DNA of 50,419 bases from an uncultured Bacteroidales bacterium (GTDB taxonomy: Bacteria; Bacteroidota; Bacteroidia; Bacteroidales; UBA932). The translations under genes were made by a program, and so were the position numbers. Below are positions 8,402 to 16,874 of the stretch, piece by piece. Position 1 is the first letter of the stretch; each line of letters opens with the position of its first letter. The notes beneath the pieces were generated by a model. It saw nothing but the letters and a program-made list of their open reading frames with translations. It ran no database searches and was not told the DNA's origin. The stretch is taken from NCBI GenBank assembly GCA_946055165.1, contig CAMGFA010000008.1, positions 1-50,419 on the forward strand, given 5' to 3'.

Positions 8402-8942
8402 ATTTTTCTTTGTCTTTGATATAGCTGTTCTCCTGATTGCCTTCCGCCACTACAACGAAAGGGCTTTTGCTGTTGTCGGCCAGCACCCAGCGGTCCACAA
8501 CGGGCAGGTAAATCTCGAAAAAGTATTTCAGGCCCATTACGTAGCGTCTGCGGATAACGTCTTCGGGGATGTTGTGCCCTCCTGCTTCCACTCTCTTCCG
8601 GACCCTTTCTATCGCGAGGTTCACCGAATTGAGCCAGAAGTAGAGCAGGGTTATTTCGTAGCCCAGTTCTCTGGCCTGCTTGATTATGTTCATCAGCGAG
8701 CGGGTGGCAAGGGTGGTTTCGATTATGAAATCGGCCTTGCGTGAAAGCAGATACTGCACCTTCAATAGCATATAGCGGCTGGCAGCCACCGAGGCCGCTG
8801 AAGGGTTGAAAGGCGAGAGGCTCTTCGCGAATTCGTCGGAATTCACGAATTCCCTGCATTCCAGAAGGTCGGGAAGCAGGCTGTACGAGGCCGTGGTCTT
8901 TCCTGAACCGTTGCAGCCCGAGAGGATGAACAACTTAGGCAT
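8331..8942 (-). CDS. Zeta-toxin-like P-loop kinase/ATPase
   Basis: This 203-residue protein has a Walker A motif at residues 9-17 (GCNGSGKTT), a NSDEFAKSLSPF segment typical of zeta-toxin-like kinases, IIETTLATRS, and the GGHNIPEDVIRRR stretch of the lid region. True zeta toxins phosphorylate UDP-N-acetylglucosamine, but many chromosomal relatives in Bacteroidota have unknown substrates. There is no epsilon-type antitoxin next to it; it lies between a TIGR02757 gene (8-bp overlap) and tldD. The last ~24 codons overlap tldD, and that tail (rich in Cys, Asp and Gly) is not part of the kinase fold. A housekeeping kinase role is as likely as toxicity. Confidence 0.8.
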   Translation of the reverse strand: MPKLFILSGCNGSGKTTASYSLLPDLLECREFVNSDEFAKSLSPFNPSAASVAASRYMLLKVQYLLSRKADFIIETTLATRSLMNIIKQARELGYEITLLYFWLNSVNLAIERVRKRVEAGGHNIPEDVIRRRYVMGLKYFFEIYLPVVDRWVLADNSKSPFVVVAEGNQENSYIKDKEKYECIRNICYPDSNPGETDRQGIA

Positions 8943-9633
8943 TTTTCTGACTCACTCCATAGCCGAACAGGGCAAAGTCCCCGAGCAGGGGATCGTCCGG
9001 CCATATTTCTTTAAAACAGTTCGTAATTTCCTGAGCCGTAAGCAGATCTTTTGCTTTTCTGCTGCTCAGGCCCAAATCGCAGGCCTGGGTGTAAACGTGC
9101 ACGTCCAGAGGCACTATCAGTTCGCTTTTGCTGCTGTGCTTCCACAGCCCGAGGTCCACTTTGCCGTCGTCCCTTACCATCCAGCGCCTGAGCATATTGA
9201 TTTTCTTGTTGGCTGCCTTGGGATCCGGTTTCTGGCCGTAGATCAGGCAGCGGAACTGCTGGGCATCGAGTTCTTCGAGGCTTTCGTGCCTGGAGTAAAA
9301 GTCCTTGAGTCTGGCGCAGATGGCGGCAACTTCCGACCATTTCACCGTTCTGTGAATGCTCTCGTTGCTGCTTTTCCACTCGCCTTCGCGCACATAGTCC
9401 CATGGGCTCCAGTCCATATGCTCGAAAAGCCGATTGCAGTCGCGCACGATCATTGCCCTGCGTCCCCAGGCGAAATGGGCTGCAAATACTGCAGCTATCT
9501 CTATGTCCTTCAGGCTCTTGCCTTCTTTTGCGAGTTTGCGCGGGAAGGCAATGGGGTCTTCTTCGAAATAGACCGGGTCGTTGTATTCAACGGCCCAGTC
9601 CATCAGTTTTTCCCTTGTTTTGGAATCTGTCAT
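8935..9633 (-). CDS. TIGR02757 family protein (DUF2400)
   Basis: This 232-residue protein matches the TIGR02757 family, common in Bacteroidota. Diagnostic segments are DPVYFEEDPI, AAVFAAHFAWGRRAMI, MLRRWMVRDD and the C-terminal LIVPLDVHVYTQACDLGL. The second half resembles helix-hairpin-helix DNA glycosylases, with a conserved Asp in PLDVH, so a base-excision repair role has been inferred for the family; this is not proven. It overlaps pepD by 4 bp (ATGA) and the zeta-like gene by 8 bp. Confidence 0.85.
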   Translation of the reverse strand: MTDSKTREKLMDWAVEYNDPVYFEEDPIAFPRKLAKEGKSLKDIEIAAVFAAHFAWGRRAMIVRDCNRLFEHMDWSPWDYVREGEWKSSNESIHRTVKWSEVAAICARLKDFYSRHESLEELDAQQFRCLIYGQKPDPKAANKKINMLRRWMVRDDGKVDLGLWKHSSKSELIVPLDVHVYTQACDLGLSSRKAKDLLTAQEITNCFKEIWPDDPLLGDFALFGYGVSQKNA

Positions 9634-11078
9634 TTTGCGGGAATGCTTTTGAGCACTTCCTTGAGGTAATCCCAGACTTTGGCAACGGACGGGATGTATG
9701 CGCGCTCGTCAGGGGAGTGAGGGCTCAAAAGGGTAGGGCCGCAGGAAATCATATCCCAGTGAGGATAGGCGCCGGAGAGAATACCGCATTCCAGACCTGC
9801 GTGGATTGCCATCACTTTCGGCTCCTTGCCGTAGAGGCGCAGATATACTTCCTTCATTATCTTGAGAATGTCCGATTCCGGATTTGGAGCCCAGCCTGAG
9901 TAGCCTCCTACAAATTCGATCTCTGCTCCTGCAAGCTCGAAAACTGCCTGCATCTTGTCGCAGAGGGCCTGCTTTGCGGTATCTACCGAACTGCGCAGAA
10001 GGCTCTTCACGAAGAACTCTCCATCGGCCACCTTGACCATTGCCATATTGTTGGAAGTCTCCACAAGGCCGTGGATGGATGCGCTCATGCGCTCAACCCC
10101 GTCCGGGCAGGCTATGATGGCGTTCAGGATGCGGCGGCTGTCGGCTGCTCCGGCGCAAGGCTTGCTGCACCCGCAGTCTTCCACCAGCACTGCAAAGTCA
10201 GGATCGGTCTGGGCATATTCCTTGGCCAGAACGGCTGCCTCTTCGTCAAGTACTTTCACTGCAGCATCCTTGTCCTTTACGTAGATGGTGGCAAAGCACT
10301 CTCTAGGGATGGCGTTGCGAAGGGTTCCTCCTTCCACATCCACCAGCAGGCATTCGGTTTTGTGGCTGAGTGCCAGCAGAATGCGGGCAGCGGCCTTGTT
10401 GGCGTTGGCGCGGTAGAGGACGATATCCATACCCGAGTGTCCTCCCTGACAGCCTTTCACCTTCACACAGAGGGCGTGCCAGCCTTCCGGCTTTGCCTGG
10501 AGTTCGTATTTGCCTGTGGCCGATGCGTCTATGCCACCGGCGCAGCCTACATAAAGCTCGCCTTCGCTTTCCGAGTCGAGGTTGATGAGGATGTCGCCCT
10601 TGAGGATGCCGGGTTCGAGGGCCTGTGCACCTGTCATGCCGGTTTCTTCGTCGTAGGTGGCGAGGATTTCAATCGGGCCGTGCTCCACGTCTTTGCTCTG
10701 GGCAACTGCCAGCGCAAGGGCAAGGCCGAGTCCGTTGTCGGCACCGAGGGTGGTTCCGCAGGCTTTGAGCCAGTCGCCTTCCACCTTGGTTTCGATAGGG
10801 TCGGTGAGGAAGTCGTGCACCTTGTCGGAGTTCTTCTGGGGAACCATGTCCATGTGGCCCTGAAGGATGACACCCTTGCAGTTTTCGTAACCCGGGGTGG
10901 CTGGAACGCGCATTATCACATTGCCGGTCTTGTCGGTAAATGCTTCCACTCCGTTTTCGGCAGCCCAGTCGAGAAGGTACTGGCGGATTTTCTCTTCGTG
11001 CTTCGAAGGGCGCGGAATACGGCTGATCCTATAAAAGTTGTCCCATACTATGGATGGAGTCAAATCTTTGATTGTCAT
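9630..11078 (-). CDS. pepD: Aminoacyl-histidine dipeptidase PepD (M20 family)
   Basis: This 482-residue cytosolic zinc peptidase hydrolyses Xaa-His and other dipeptides. Visible M20C motifs are GHMDMVPQ (His75, Asp77), LGADNGLG (Asp114) and TYDEETG (Glu144/Glu145), with the dimerisation 'lid' domain in the middle and GLECG near the C-terminus. Length matches E. coli PepD (485). It follows the DUF4831 gene by 4 bp. Together with the POT transporter and TldD/TldE it makes peptide use a coherent theme of this operon. Confidence 0.95.
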   Translation of the reverse strand: MTIKDLTPSIVWDNFYRISRIPRPSKHEEKIRQYLLDWAAENGVEAFTDKTGNVIMRVPATPGYENCKGVILQGHMDMVPQKNSDKVHDFLTDPIETKVEGDWLKACGTTLGADNGLGLALALAVAQSKDVEHGPIEILATYDEETGMTGAQALEPGILKGDILINLDSESEGELYVGCAGGIDASATGKYELQAKPEGWHALCVKVKGCQGGHSGMDIVLYRANANKAAARILLALSHKTECLLVDVEGGTLRNAIPRECFATIYVKDKDAAVKVLDEEAAVLAKEYAQTDPDFAVLVEDCGCSKPCAGAADSRRILNAIIACPDGVERMSASIHGLVETSNNMAMVKVADGEFFVKSLLRSSVDTAKQALCDKMQAVFELAGAEIEFVGGYSGWAPNPESDILKIMKEVYLRLYGKEPKVMAIHAGLECGILSGAYPHWDMISCGPTLLSPHSPDERAYIPSVAKVWDYLKEVLKSIPAK

Positions 11079-11082
11079 AATA

Positions 11083-12009
11083 TCACTTGTTTAAAATATA
11101 TACTGTTTCTTCAAGTCCCAACTGGTATATTGGCACTCTGATGCTTTCGAGAACGTGATTGTAGCAGCAGAGTTTAACCACACACTGCGAAGGAATCCTG
11201 TAGCTGAGTGCAACGGTGTTCTTCGGCTGCTCTTCTGCAAGTTCCAGGCCTTTTATCGCTTCGGCGCTTATCTCGATGTTGTAGGGTTGGCCTTCGGGCG
11301 AGCCTGCCGGCAGTATCCCAAGTTCTGGGCTGAAGCAGAAGGCCTCATAGACCATGCTGCTGCGGTTAGGGACGATGCAGAAATGGGCTTTGTGCTTTTT
11401 TTCCGTGCAGCTGTAGCCGAACTTTTCCAAAAGGGCGGCTTCCCTTGCGTGCAGTTCTGTCAGGGCTGCTCCCAGGGCTTCTCCCGCGTACGATGCATCG
11501 GTATTGCCGGTGGCGATGTTGTAGCAGTTTTCGCGAAGGCTCTTGATTTCATCGGCTGCTGCCTTGGCCTGGCTGCGCAAACGCTTGGAGTTTAGCGGCT
11601 CGGGCCTTGGAACAAGCCTATGGCAGCTGAATTCCACACTTGCCCGGGCATTGTCCACGGAGGTGGTCCGGTCGCAGACAAGTCCCTGTTCCATAAGTTT
11701 GCAGAGGCTCTCCATAGCCTTTGGCGACAGTTCTGCGCTGCGGCGCTCGCGGGTATCGGCTTCGCTTCTGGCACTGAGCCTGATGCTTTCTATGAGGAAG
11801 ACGGTGCTGTCTTTCGGCAGAGTGTCCATATCGAGCATCTCCTTGGCGTATCGGGCATAGGGCCCCGTAAGGTAAATCTGCTCCACGCACTCTATCTCCA
11901 CCTCAATGACGGTTTTCGGAAGGGTGTAATGCACTGCATCGTATTTCTGTGCAGAAGCGCAGAAACCGAGGGCGAACAGTGCTGCAATTGCAGTAATAAA
12001 GCGTTTCAT
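11083..12009 (-). CDS. DUF4831 family secreted protein
   Basis: This 308-residue protein begins with a clear signal peptide (MKRFITAIAALFALGFCASAQ) and continues with a sequence matching the Bacteroidota DUF4831 family: an N-terminal YTLPKT-V-EVEIE strand, a central KDSTVFLIESIRLSARSEAD region and a C-terminal domain ending in GLEETVYILNK. Function is unknown; location is likely periplasm or outer membrane. The ATG at 12009 is chosen. A TTG at 12018 is in frame but overlaps the stop of the upstream acyltransferase and adds nothing. Confidence 0.8.
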   Translation of the reverse strand: MKRFITAIAALFALGFCASAQKYDAVHYTLPKTVIEVEIECVEQIYLTGPYARYAKEMLDMDTLPKDSTVFLIESIRLSARSEADTRERRSAELSPKAMESLCKLMEQGLVCDRTTSVDNARASVEFSCHRLVPRPEPLNSKRLRSQAKAAADEIKSLRENCYNIATGNTDASYAGEALGAALTELHAREAALLEKFGYSCTEKKHKAHFCIVPNRSSMVYEAFCFSPELGILPAGSPEGQPYNIEISAEAIKGLELAEEQPKNTVALSYRIPSQCVVKLCCYNHVLESIRVPIYQLGLEETVYILNK

Positions 12010-12014
12010 ACCTT

Positions 12015-12908
12015 TCAATATTTTTTCCAGCGCCTGTGACTCCAGAGATAGTTCCCCGGGTCTTTGCGTATATCCTGTTCCAGAAGAGAATAGTATTTGT
12101 CCATTATGCTCTGCAGGTCCATCGTTGCGGCATTGTCGCAGATGGGAACGAATTCCATGTCGTAGCCCTTGCCCTTTTCCCTGCGCCTCATGGAGAGGTA
12201 ACTCACTGCAAGGGAGTAGCGCCTTGCAACCTGGGCGGCTCCGCTCATTGTCCTGGTGCGCCGGCCCATAAAGTTGACTTCAATGTACGAAGGCGCCTTG
12301 AAGTAAGGCCACTGGTCCGTGATAATGAAGTAAAACATCTTTTTGTCGGCATTGCCGTACATGTGGCGGATGATGTTGGAGGACTCTATATAGTGCTCGA
12401 AGCCGCCTTCAAAGCAGTATAGTCTGTTCTCTTTGAAGATATCGTCCCACATTGCATTACGCAGCCTGCGGTAAACCACTCCGCAGTTGTCTTTTGTGAG
12501 AGTGTGGCCGCTGTCGAAGTAGGGAGTCCCGCCGTAGATTTCCCAGTTGCCCATATGGGAGCAGAGAACTACGGTTCCCGGAACGCTTTCGTGCAGTCTG
12601 CGTATTTCTTCCGGGTTCACGATATTCACAATTCCGGACTTGACAAGCCTTTCTTTTTTGCTGCCTCCGAACCAGATTGTCTCGCAGACAAGCTGTCCGA
12701 AATGCAGGTAAAAGTCTCTGCAGATTTTTTTGCGTTCCTTCCCGCCGAGTTCCGGGAAAGCCTTGTCGATGTTGTCCTGCACCACTTTGCGGCGGTATCG
12801 GACAAGCACTCTGGCAATCCAGCCCACAATGTGCGCGTTGAAGCGGTGCACTCCAAGCGGCATTGCGGCGAGAAGGCGCATAAAAAACCGTATGAGCTTT
12901 TTCTTCAT
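12015..12908 (-). CDS. LpxL/HtrB-like lipid A acyltransferase
   Basis: This 297-residue protein has one N-terminal hydrophobic anchor and the acyltransferase motif HMGNWE (His118, Glu123; H-x4-E), plus an FIITDQWPY block and the C-terminal WSHRRWKK typical of the LpxL/LpxM family. The family adds a secondary acyl chain to lipid A at the cytoplasmic face of the inner membrane. Which acyl chain and position cannot be told. Its ATG overlaps the POT transporter stop by one base (TAATG). Confidence 0.9.
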   Translation of the reverse strand: MKKKLIRFFMRLLAAMPLGVHRFNAHIVGWIARVLVRYRRKVVQDNIDKAFPELGGKERKKICRDFYLHFGQLVCETIWFGGSKKERLVKSGIVNIVNPEEIRRLHESVPGTVVLCSHMGNWEIYGGTPYFDSGHTLTKDNCGVVYRRLRNAMWDDIFKENRLYCFEGGFEHYIESSNIIRHMYGNADKKMFYFIITDQWPYFKAPSYIEVNFMGRRTRTMSGAAQVARRYSLAVSYLSMRRREKGKGYDMEFVPICDNAATMDLQSIMDKYYSLLEQDIRKDPGNYLWSHRRWKKY

Positions 12909-14608
12909 TATTCGTCTGCAGTTGCAGCTTCAATCTTTTTGAGCATAGCGAACATTATGCCGCCTGCGATTACGCAGAGTGCCATAAGGATGGCCCAGTT
13001 GGCCCAGAGCGGAACGTTCTTCCAGAGAAGTCCCGGGATGGAGCTGAGGTAGTTGCCGATAGCGGTTGCTGCAAACCAGAGACCCATCATAAGACCCTTG
13101 AGCTTAGGAGGAGCCACCTTGGAAACGAATGAAATTCCCATAGGGCTGAGCAGTAGCTCTGCAAAGGTGAGAACGAGATAGGTGCTCACAAGGTACATAG
13201 GAACCACCGGATCCGGCGATACGGTTCCTCCCAGTTCGGAAGGTGAAGCCTGTCCGAGCGAAGCGAATATCATTATGAGATAGCCGATTGCGGCAACGAA
13301 CATACCGATTCCAATTTTCTTCGGGGCGGAAGGTTCCATTCCTTTCGGATGCTTTGCGGTCTTCTTCGAAGCCAGGGCGCTGAAGATTGCCATCGAGATA
13401 GGGGTGAGGAAGACTACGAAGAACGGATTGAACTGCTGGAAGATCTGCGGCTGGATGTCGAGTGTTGCAGGCATTCCGCTGTAGAGGGCATAGGCGCCTC
13501 CCCAGAGGGCGAGGGTAACTGCTCCGCAGGCAATTTTTCCGTCGGTCTTTTCGGTCTGGAATACTCCGAAGAGGGTGTAAATTGATACGGCGATGAGGGC
13601 AAGAATCCAGATGCTGAATCCGAGTCTAGGCACTCCGCTAACGAAAGACTGGGTGTAGTCGCGGGCGAACCAGGTGAGGGACTGTCCGTTCTGGTGGAAG
13701 GCCATCCAGAAGAAGATTACCACTGCGAACACAAGGCAGAGGGCAACCACGCGCTCTTTGGTCTGTGCCGGAGTGAGTTCCTTCACATTTGCGCTTTCAG
13801 CTTTGGCAGCCTGCTTGGCGTTCACATCGGCATGCTTGAACCATTTCCTGAAGCCGAAGTAGATGGCGATGGAGACGATGAGGGAAACGCAGGCAACTGC
13901 GAAGCCCATGTTGTAGGCCGATGAAAGATGGTCGATATAGTATGCGCTGAAGTCCGATGCCGACATTGCCTGAACATCTGCAGATGGCATAAGGGCCTGG
14001 AGTCCGGCAAGTTTCGCGGAGTTGGCGCTTTCGATTGTGCCACCCAGAACCTGATGTGCAAGCGCAGGGATGTCAGCCTTGTAGATAAGTCCGGCCTTGC
14101 TCAGGAATTTGTTGGTGATTGCCGTAGCGGCAGAAGGGGCGAACATCGCACCGATGTTGATGGCCATATAGAAAAGGCTGAAGGCGGCGTCTCTGCGGGA
14201 AGAGTATTTAGGGTCATCGTAGAGATTGCCCACCATTACCTGGAGGTTGCCCTTGAAGAGACCTGTACCTACTGCGATGAGAAGAAGGGCTGCAATCATC
14301 AGGGCTATGCCGAGGCCGTTGGCAGGGGTCGGGATGGCGAGGGCTATGTAGCCGAGGAACATCACGGTGATACCGGTGATCACGCATTTGCCGTAACCTA
14401 TTTTGTCGGCGAGCCAGCCGCCGAGGACTGGCATAAAGTAAACTGCAGCGAGGAAAATACTGTACACCTGGCTCGAAAGTGCCTGATCCCAGCCGAACTT
14501 GGCTTGCAGGAAGAGCATGAAGATGGCCAGCATGGTGTAGTAGCCGAAGCGCTCGCCGGTATTGGCAAGTGCAAGGGCGAATAGACCTTTAGGTTGTCCT
14601 TTAAACAT
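12908..14608 (-). CDS. POT-family proton-dependent oligopeptide transporter
   Basis: This 566-residue MFS protein of the PTR2/POT family imports di- and tripeptides with protons. The N-terminal signature reads NTGERFGYY, so the ERF and YY of the canonical ExxERFxYY are kept but the first Glu is Asn. The second PTR2 signature region (FYMAINIGAMFAP) and a 12-plus TM pattern are clear. It is the first gene of the nine-gene minus operon. A -7 box TATCTTTG lies at 14705-14712 (minus), giving a leader of roughly 90 nt in which CCCGGG occurs twice and could pair. Confidence 0.92.
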   Translation of the reverse strand: MFKGQPKGLFALALANTGERFGYYTMLAIFMLFLQAKFGWDQALSSQVYSIFLAAVYFMPVLGGWLADKIGYGKCVITGITVMFLGYIALAIPTPANGLGIALMIAALLLIAVGTGLFKGNLQVMVGNLYDDPKYSSRRDAAFSLFYMAINIGAMFAPSAATAITNKFLSKAGLIYKADIPALAHQVLGGTIESANSAKLAGLQALMPSADVQAMSASDFSAYYIDHLSSAYNMGFAVACVSLIVSIAIYFGFRKWFKHADVNAKQAAKAESANVKELTPAQTKERVVALCLVFAVVIFFWMAFHQNGQSLTWFARDYTQSFVSGVPRLGFSIWILALIAVSIYTLFGVFQTEKTDGKIACGAVTLALWGGAYALYSGMPATLDIQPQIFQQFNPFFVVFLTPISMAIFSALASKKTAKHPKGMEPSAPKKIGIGMFVAAIGYLIMIFASLGQASPSELGGTVSPDPVVPMYLVSTYLVLTFAELLLSPMGISFVSKVAPPKLKGLMMGLWFAATAIGNYLSSIPGLLWKNVPLWANWAILMALCVIAGGIMFAMLKKIEAATADE

Positions 14609-14704
14609 AGTTGAATGATTTATCTAGTTAATAATTAAATAATTATCAGGTTTATATCTTCCCGGGCAACACTAAAGCGGCAGAGCTCCCGGGCACCCAT
14701 CTTA

Positions 14705-14712
14705 CAAAGATA
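14705..14712 (-). promoter_or_regulatory. -7 box of the nine-gene peptide operon
   Basis: The minus strand reads TATCTTTG, a perfect TAnnTTTG -7 element, 97 bp upstream of the POT gene. No clear -33 TTTG is visible. It lies back to back with the ferredoxin promoter. Confidence 0.4.
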
Positions 14713-14718
14713 ATATTT

Positions 14719-14750
14719 TTTGGGAATATGCCCGCCTTTTATTAATTTTG
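14719..14750 (+). promoter_or_regulatory. Ferredoxin promoter
   Basis: TTTG at 14719-14722 and TAATTTTG at 14743-14750 are spaced by exactly 20 bp, an almost ideal Bacteroidota -33/-7 pair. The expected leader is about 20-25 nt. Confidence 0.65.
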
Positions 14751-14779
14751 CAGCATTAAAACGTTTTAAAAAAATTGTT

Positions 14780-14953
14780 ATGGCTTACAAAATTTCAGCA
14801 GATACCTGCGTAGCTTGTGGAGCTTGCCAGGCAGAATGCCCTTCAGGAGCTATCCACGAAGGTGATGTTTACACAATCGACCCTTCAGTTTGCATCGACT
14901 GCGGTGCTTGCGCAGACAGCTGCCCTACAGGCTCAATCAGCCCTGCAGAATAA
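14780..14953 (+). CDS. 2[4Fe-4S] ferredoxin
   Basis: This 57-residue protein is built from two CxxCxxCxxxCP motifs: Cys10/13/16/20 and Cys38/41/44/48. This is the classic clostridial-type bacterial ferredoxin that carries electrons between low-potential enzymes of anaerobes. The start MAYKISADTC is chosen because it lies just downstream of a good promoter and gives the family's normal length; a longer frame from 14720 would begin inside the promoter. It is a single-gene transcript closed by a terminator 18 bp after the stop. Confidence 0.95.
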   Translation: MAYKISADTCVACGACQAECPSGAIHEGDVYTIDPSVCIDCGACADSCPTGSISPAE

Positions 14954-14970
14954 TCTGCAAAACACAAAAG

Positions 14971-15005
14971 AAGAAGCCGGCCTTTCGGGGTCGGCTTCTT
15001 TAGTA
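14971..15005 (+). terminator. Bidirectional terminator between ferredoxin and the HdeD-like gene
   Basis: AAGAAGCCG (14971-14979) pairs with CGGCTTCTT (14992-15000). On the plus strand a short T-run follows; on the minus strand the hairpin is followed by TTCTTTTGTGTTTTG, which is the better U-tract. It can end both the ferredoxin transcript and the convergent HdeD-like gene. Confidence 0.65.
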
Positions 15006-15020
15006 TATGGATATCTGATT

Positions 15021-15596
15021 CTATTGATAGTCAACGTCGTCGTCAAGCCAGGCAAAATGCTTCTTCTCGAATTTCTTGAGTCCGCAGAGGGCAAGGATGT
15101 CTATTATGCCGAGTATTATGATGCCTGCTCCTATAATGATGCTGAGAGCTGTTCCTCCTACTCTGAACGGGTTCACAATTGCAAAGTATCCTCCCACGGC
15201 GGCAAGTGCTCCAAGAAGGGTGAGCAGCCACCAGGCCCTGAAACCGACTGCCTTGTAGTCAAAGGAGCGGATGGCCAGTGAGATGCCTTCGATAAGCAGC
15301 CATATTCCGAAAAGCAGAGGCAGCATCGTGGCCAGAAGCAGATTGTGGTTCATGAAGGTGATACCGAGGATTATTTCCAGAATGGATGACAGAAGCACCA
15401 TTCCGCTTTGCGGCAGATAGGATTTGGAACGTATCCAGGTACAGAAATTGAATACACCGCTTATGAGGGTGAACAGGCCGATGAGCCAGGAAATTGAAAG
15501 AAGTGTGCTGCCGGGATTGCAGAGGCAGACTATTCCGAGGATTATAAGAGCCACACCCGTGAGGCCCATATAAATTTTTGTGCTAGGTTTAACCAT
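15021..15596 (-). CDS. HdeD-like DUF308 membrane protein
   Basis: This 191-residue protein has six predicted membrane segments arranged as three pairs, with a repeated pattern (GVALIILGIVCL, SSILEIILGITFM, LLTLLGALAAVGGYF, GAGIIILGIIDIL) that matches the HdeD/DUF308 family. E. coli HdeD is linked to acid resistance at high cell density; the role here is unknown. The C-terminus is short, cytosolic and acidic (LDDDVDYQ). It is divergent from the DUF1573 gene, with two TGACA-type inverted repeats between them. Confidence 0.85.
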   Translation of the reverse strand: MVKPSTKIYMGLTGVALIILGIVCLCNPGSTLLSISWLIGLFTLISGVFNFCTWIRSKSYLPQSGMVLLSSILEIILGITFMNHNLLLATMLPLLFGIWLLIEGISLAIRSFDYKAVGFRAWWLLTLLGALAAVGGYFAIVNPFRVGGTALSIIIGAGIIILGIIDILALCGLKKFEKKHFAWLDDDVDYQ

Positions 15597-15623
15597 AATA
15601 TTTTGTGTTTAAAATTCCGTTTC

Positions 15624-15674
15624 TTGACATTTGTGTCAAATTTCGGGCCATAGCCTGTTCGTGACATTTTGTCA
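15624..15674. promoter_or_regulatory. Pair of TGACA inverted repeats, possible operators
   Basis: TTGACA-TTTG-TGTCAA (15624-15639) and TGACA-TTT-TGTCA (15662-15674) lie about 37 bp apart in the 118-bp gap between two divergent genes. Both are perfect inverted repeats with the same half-site, the usual look of a dimeric regulator's operators. The regulator is not encoded nearby. Confidence 0.45.
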
Positions 15675-15701
15675 ATAATGGAAAACTTGGGATAAATTGT
15701 T

Positions 15702-15709
15702 TATTTTTG
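15702..15709 (+). promoter_or_regulatory. -7 box of the DUF1573 gene
   Basis: TATTTTTG ends only 5 bp before the ATG at 15715. With the usual spacing from -7 box to start site, transcription would begin at or next to the start codon, so the mRNA would be leaderless or nearly so. Confidence 0.45.
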
Positions 15710-15714
15710 CATTT

Positions 15715-16839
15715 ATGAGAAAGAGTTCATTCATAAAGAAGATATTTGTAGCTCTCTGGGCTTTGCTCTCAGCTGGCGGAACTGCTCTTTTTGCGGCTCC
15801 CGCTGCCCAGAAACTGCCGGGTGTCAAGTTTGCCGGGATTGTGAGCATCGACAAGACCGTGCACGATTGGGGCGATGTAACTACTTCCGACGGCCCTCTT
15901 TCCTGCACGTTCACATTTACCAACATATCGTCCGCCAAGCTCACTGTCAAGACTGTGAATAAGACTTGCGGCTGCACTTCCGTGAGCTGGACCAAGAACG
16001 CCATTGCACCGGGAGAACAGGGAAGCATAAGTGCAGTCTTTTCCAATGATGAGGGACCCTACGACTTCGACAAGACCCTCAATGTCTATTTCAACGATTT
16101 GCAGAAGCCTCTCATTCTGCATCTTCGCGGCAGTGTCCATTCTGCCAGATTGTCTTTGGAGGAGTGTTTTCCGCTGAGTTTCGGCTCTTTGGGCCTCAAA
16201 ACGCTGAGCTACTCCGTTGGGAATATGCTTCAGGGCGAGCAGAAGAGTATGGAATTCAGCCTTGCCAATCTGGGCAGCGAGCCTGTGAGCATCACTTGGG
16301 AATCGGCCGATCCCGATTTGACAATTCTTCCGGCGGTGCTGGAGATTCCCGCACGCAGCAGGGCTCAGGCAAGGGTGGTGCTGCGCTCGAACCGCAGCCG
16401 ATTCGGCCGCAATATCTACCGCGCGCGTCCTCTGGTGAATTCGCAGAAGGCTCCCTGGGAGCTGGAGTTCACGGCCGTGAGCAAGGAGAATTTCGCTTTC
16501 TGGACTGTCGAGCAGCTGGCCAATGCTCCTGTGGCCGACTACAGCGCGGAGAAGGATGTATATAATGTCGAGGCAGGGAAGGATTTTGAGGCCGGCTTTG
16601 TCCTTTATAATTATGGAAAGAGTGATCTGCTTGTATATAAGATAGATTTGGGGAAGAATGTGGAGGCATGCCTGAAGGCTCCGCAATCTCTTGCTCCCGG
16701 AGCCCGGGCGGAACTTCGGTTCAGAATCGGCTCGAAAGATCTGGAGTCCGGAAGCGACCATCAGTTCCAGGTGAGTCTCTACACAAACGACCCGAATTTT
16801 AGCCAAATCCACCTTTTCATTGACGCAATTATTTTGTAA
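15715..16839 (+). CDS. DUF1573 domain exported protein
   Basis: This 374-residue protein has a signal peptide (about residues 1-28, ending LFAAPAAQ) and an N-terminal DUF1573 domain. The domain shows the family pattern HDWGDV, CTFTFTN, TCGCT (CGCT at 85-88) and LRGSV. Two further immunoglobulin-like segments follow, each with repeated 'FSLANLGSEPVSI' and 'FVLYNYGKSDLLV' type strands. Proteins of this ASPM/MSP-like beta-sandwich family are abundant in Bacteroidota envelopes and have no assigned function. The ATG at 15715 is chosen; a TTG at 15697 would lie upstream of the -7 box. Confidence 0.8.
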   Translation: MRKSSFIKKIFVALWALLSAGGTALFAAPAAQKLPGVKFAGIVSIDKTVHDWGDVTTSDGPLSCTFTFTNISSAKLTVKTVNKTCGCTSVSWTKNAIAPGEQGSISAVFSNDEGPYDFDKTLNVYFNDLQKPLILHLRGSVHSARLSLEECFPLSFGSLGLKTLSYSVGNMLQGEQKSMEFSLANLGSEPVSITWESADPDLTILPAVLEIPARSRAQARVVLRSNRSRFGRNIYRARPLVNSQKAPWELEFTAVSKENFAFWTVEQLANAPVADYSAEKDVYNVEAGKDFEAGFVLYNYGKSDLLVYKIDLGKNVEACLKAPQSLAPGARAELRFRIGSKDLESGSDHQFQVSLYTNDPNFSQIHLFIDAIIL

Positions 16840-16844
16840 CTTTG
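16837..16844 (+). promoter_or_regulatory. -7 box of parE
   Basis: TAACTTTG overlaps the TAA stop of the DUF1573 gene and lies 30 bp before the parE ATG. A TTTT run at 16814-16817 is the only candidate -33 element at the right distance. Confidence 0.45.
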
Positions 16845-16874
16845 CGGACTTTGTTTCAAAAACCATAGCTTAAG

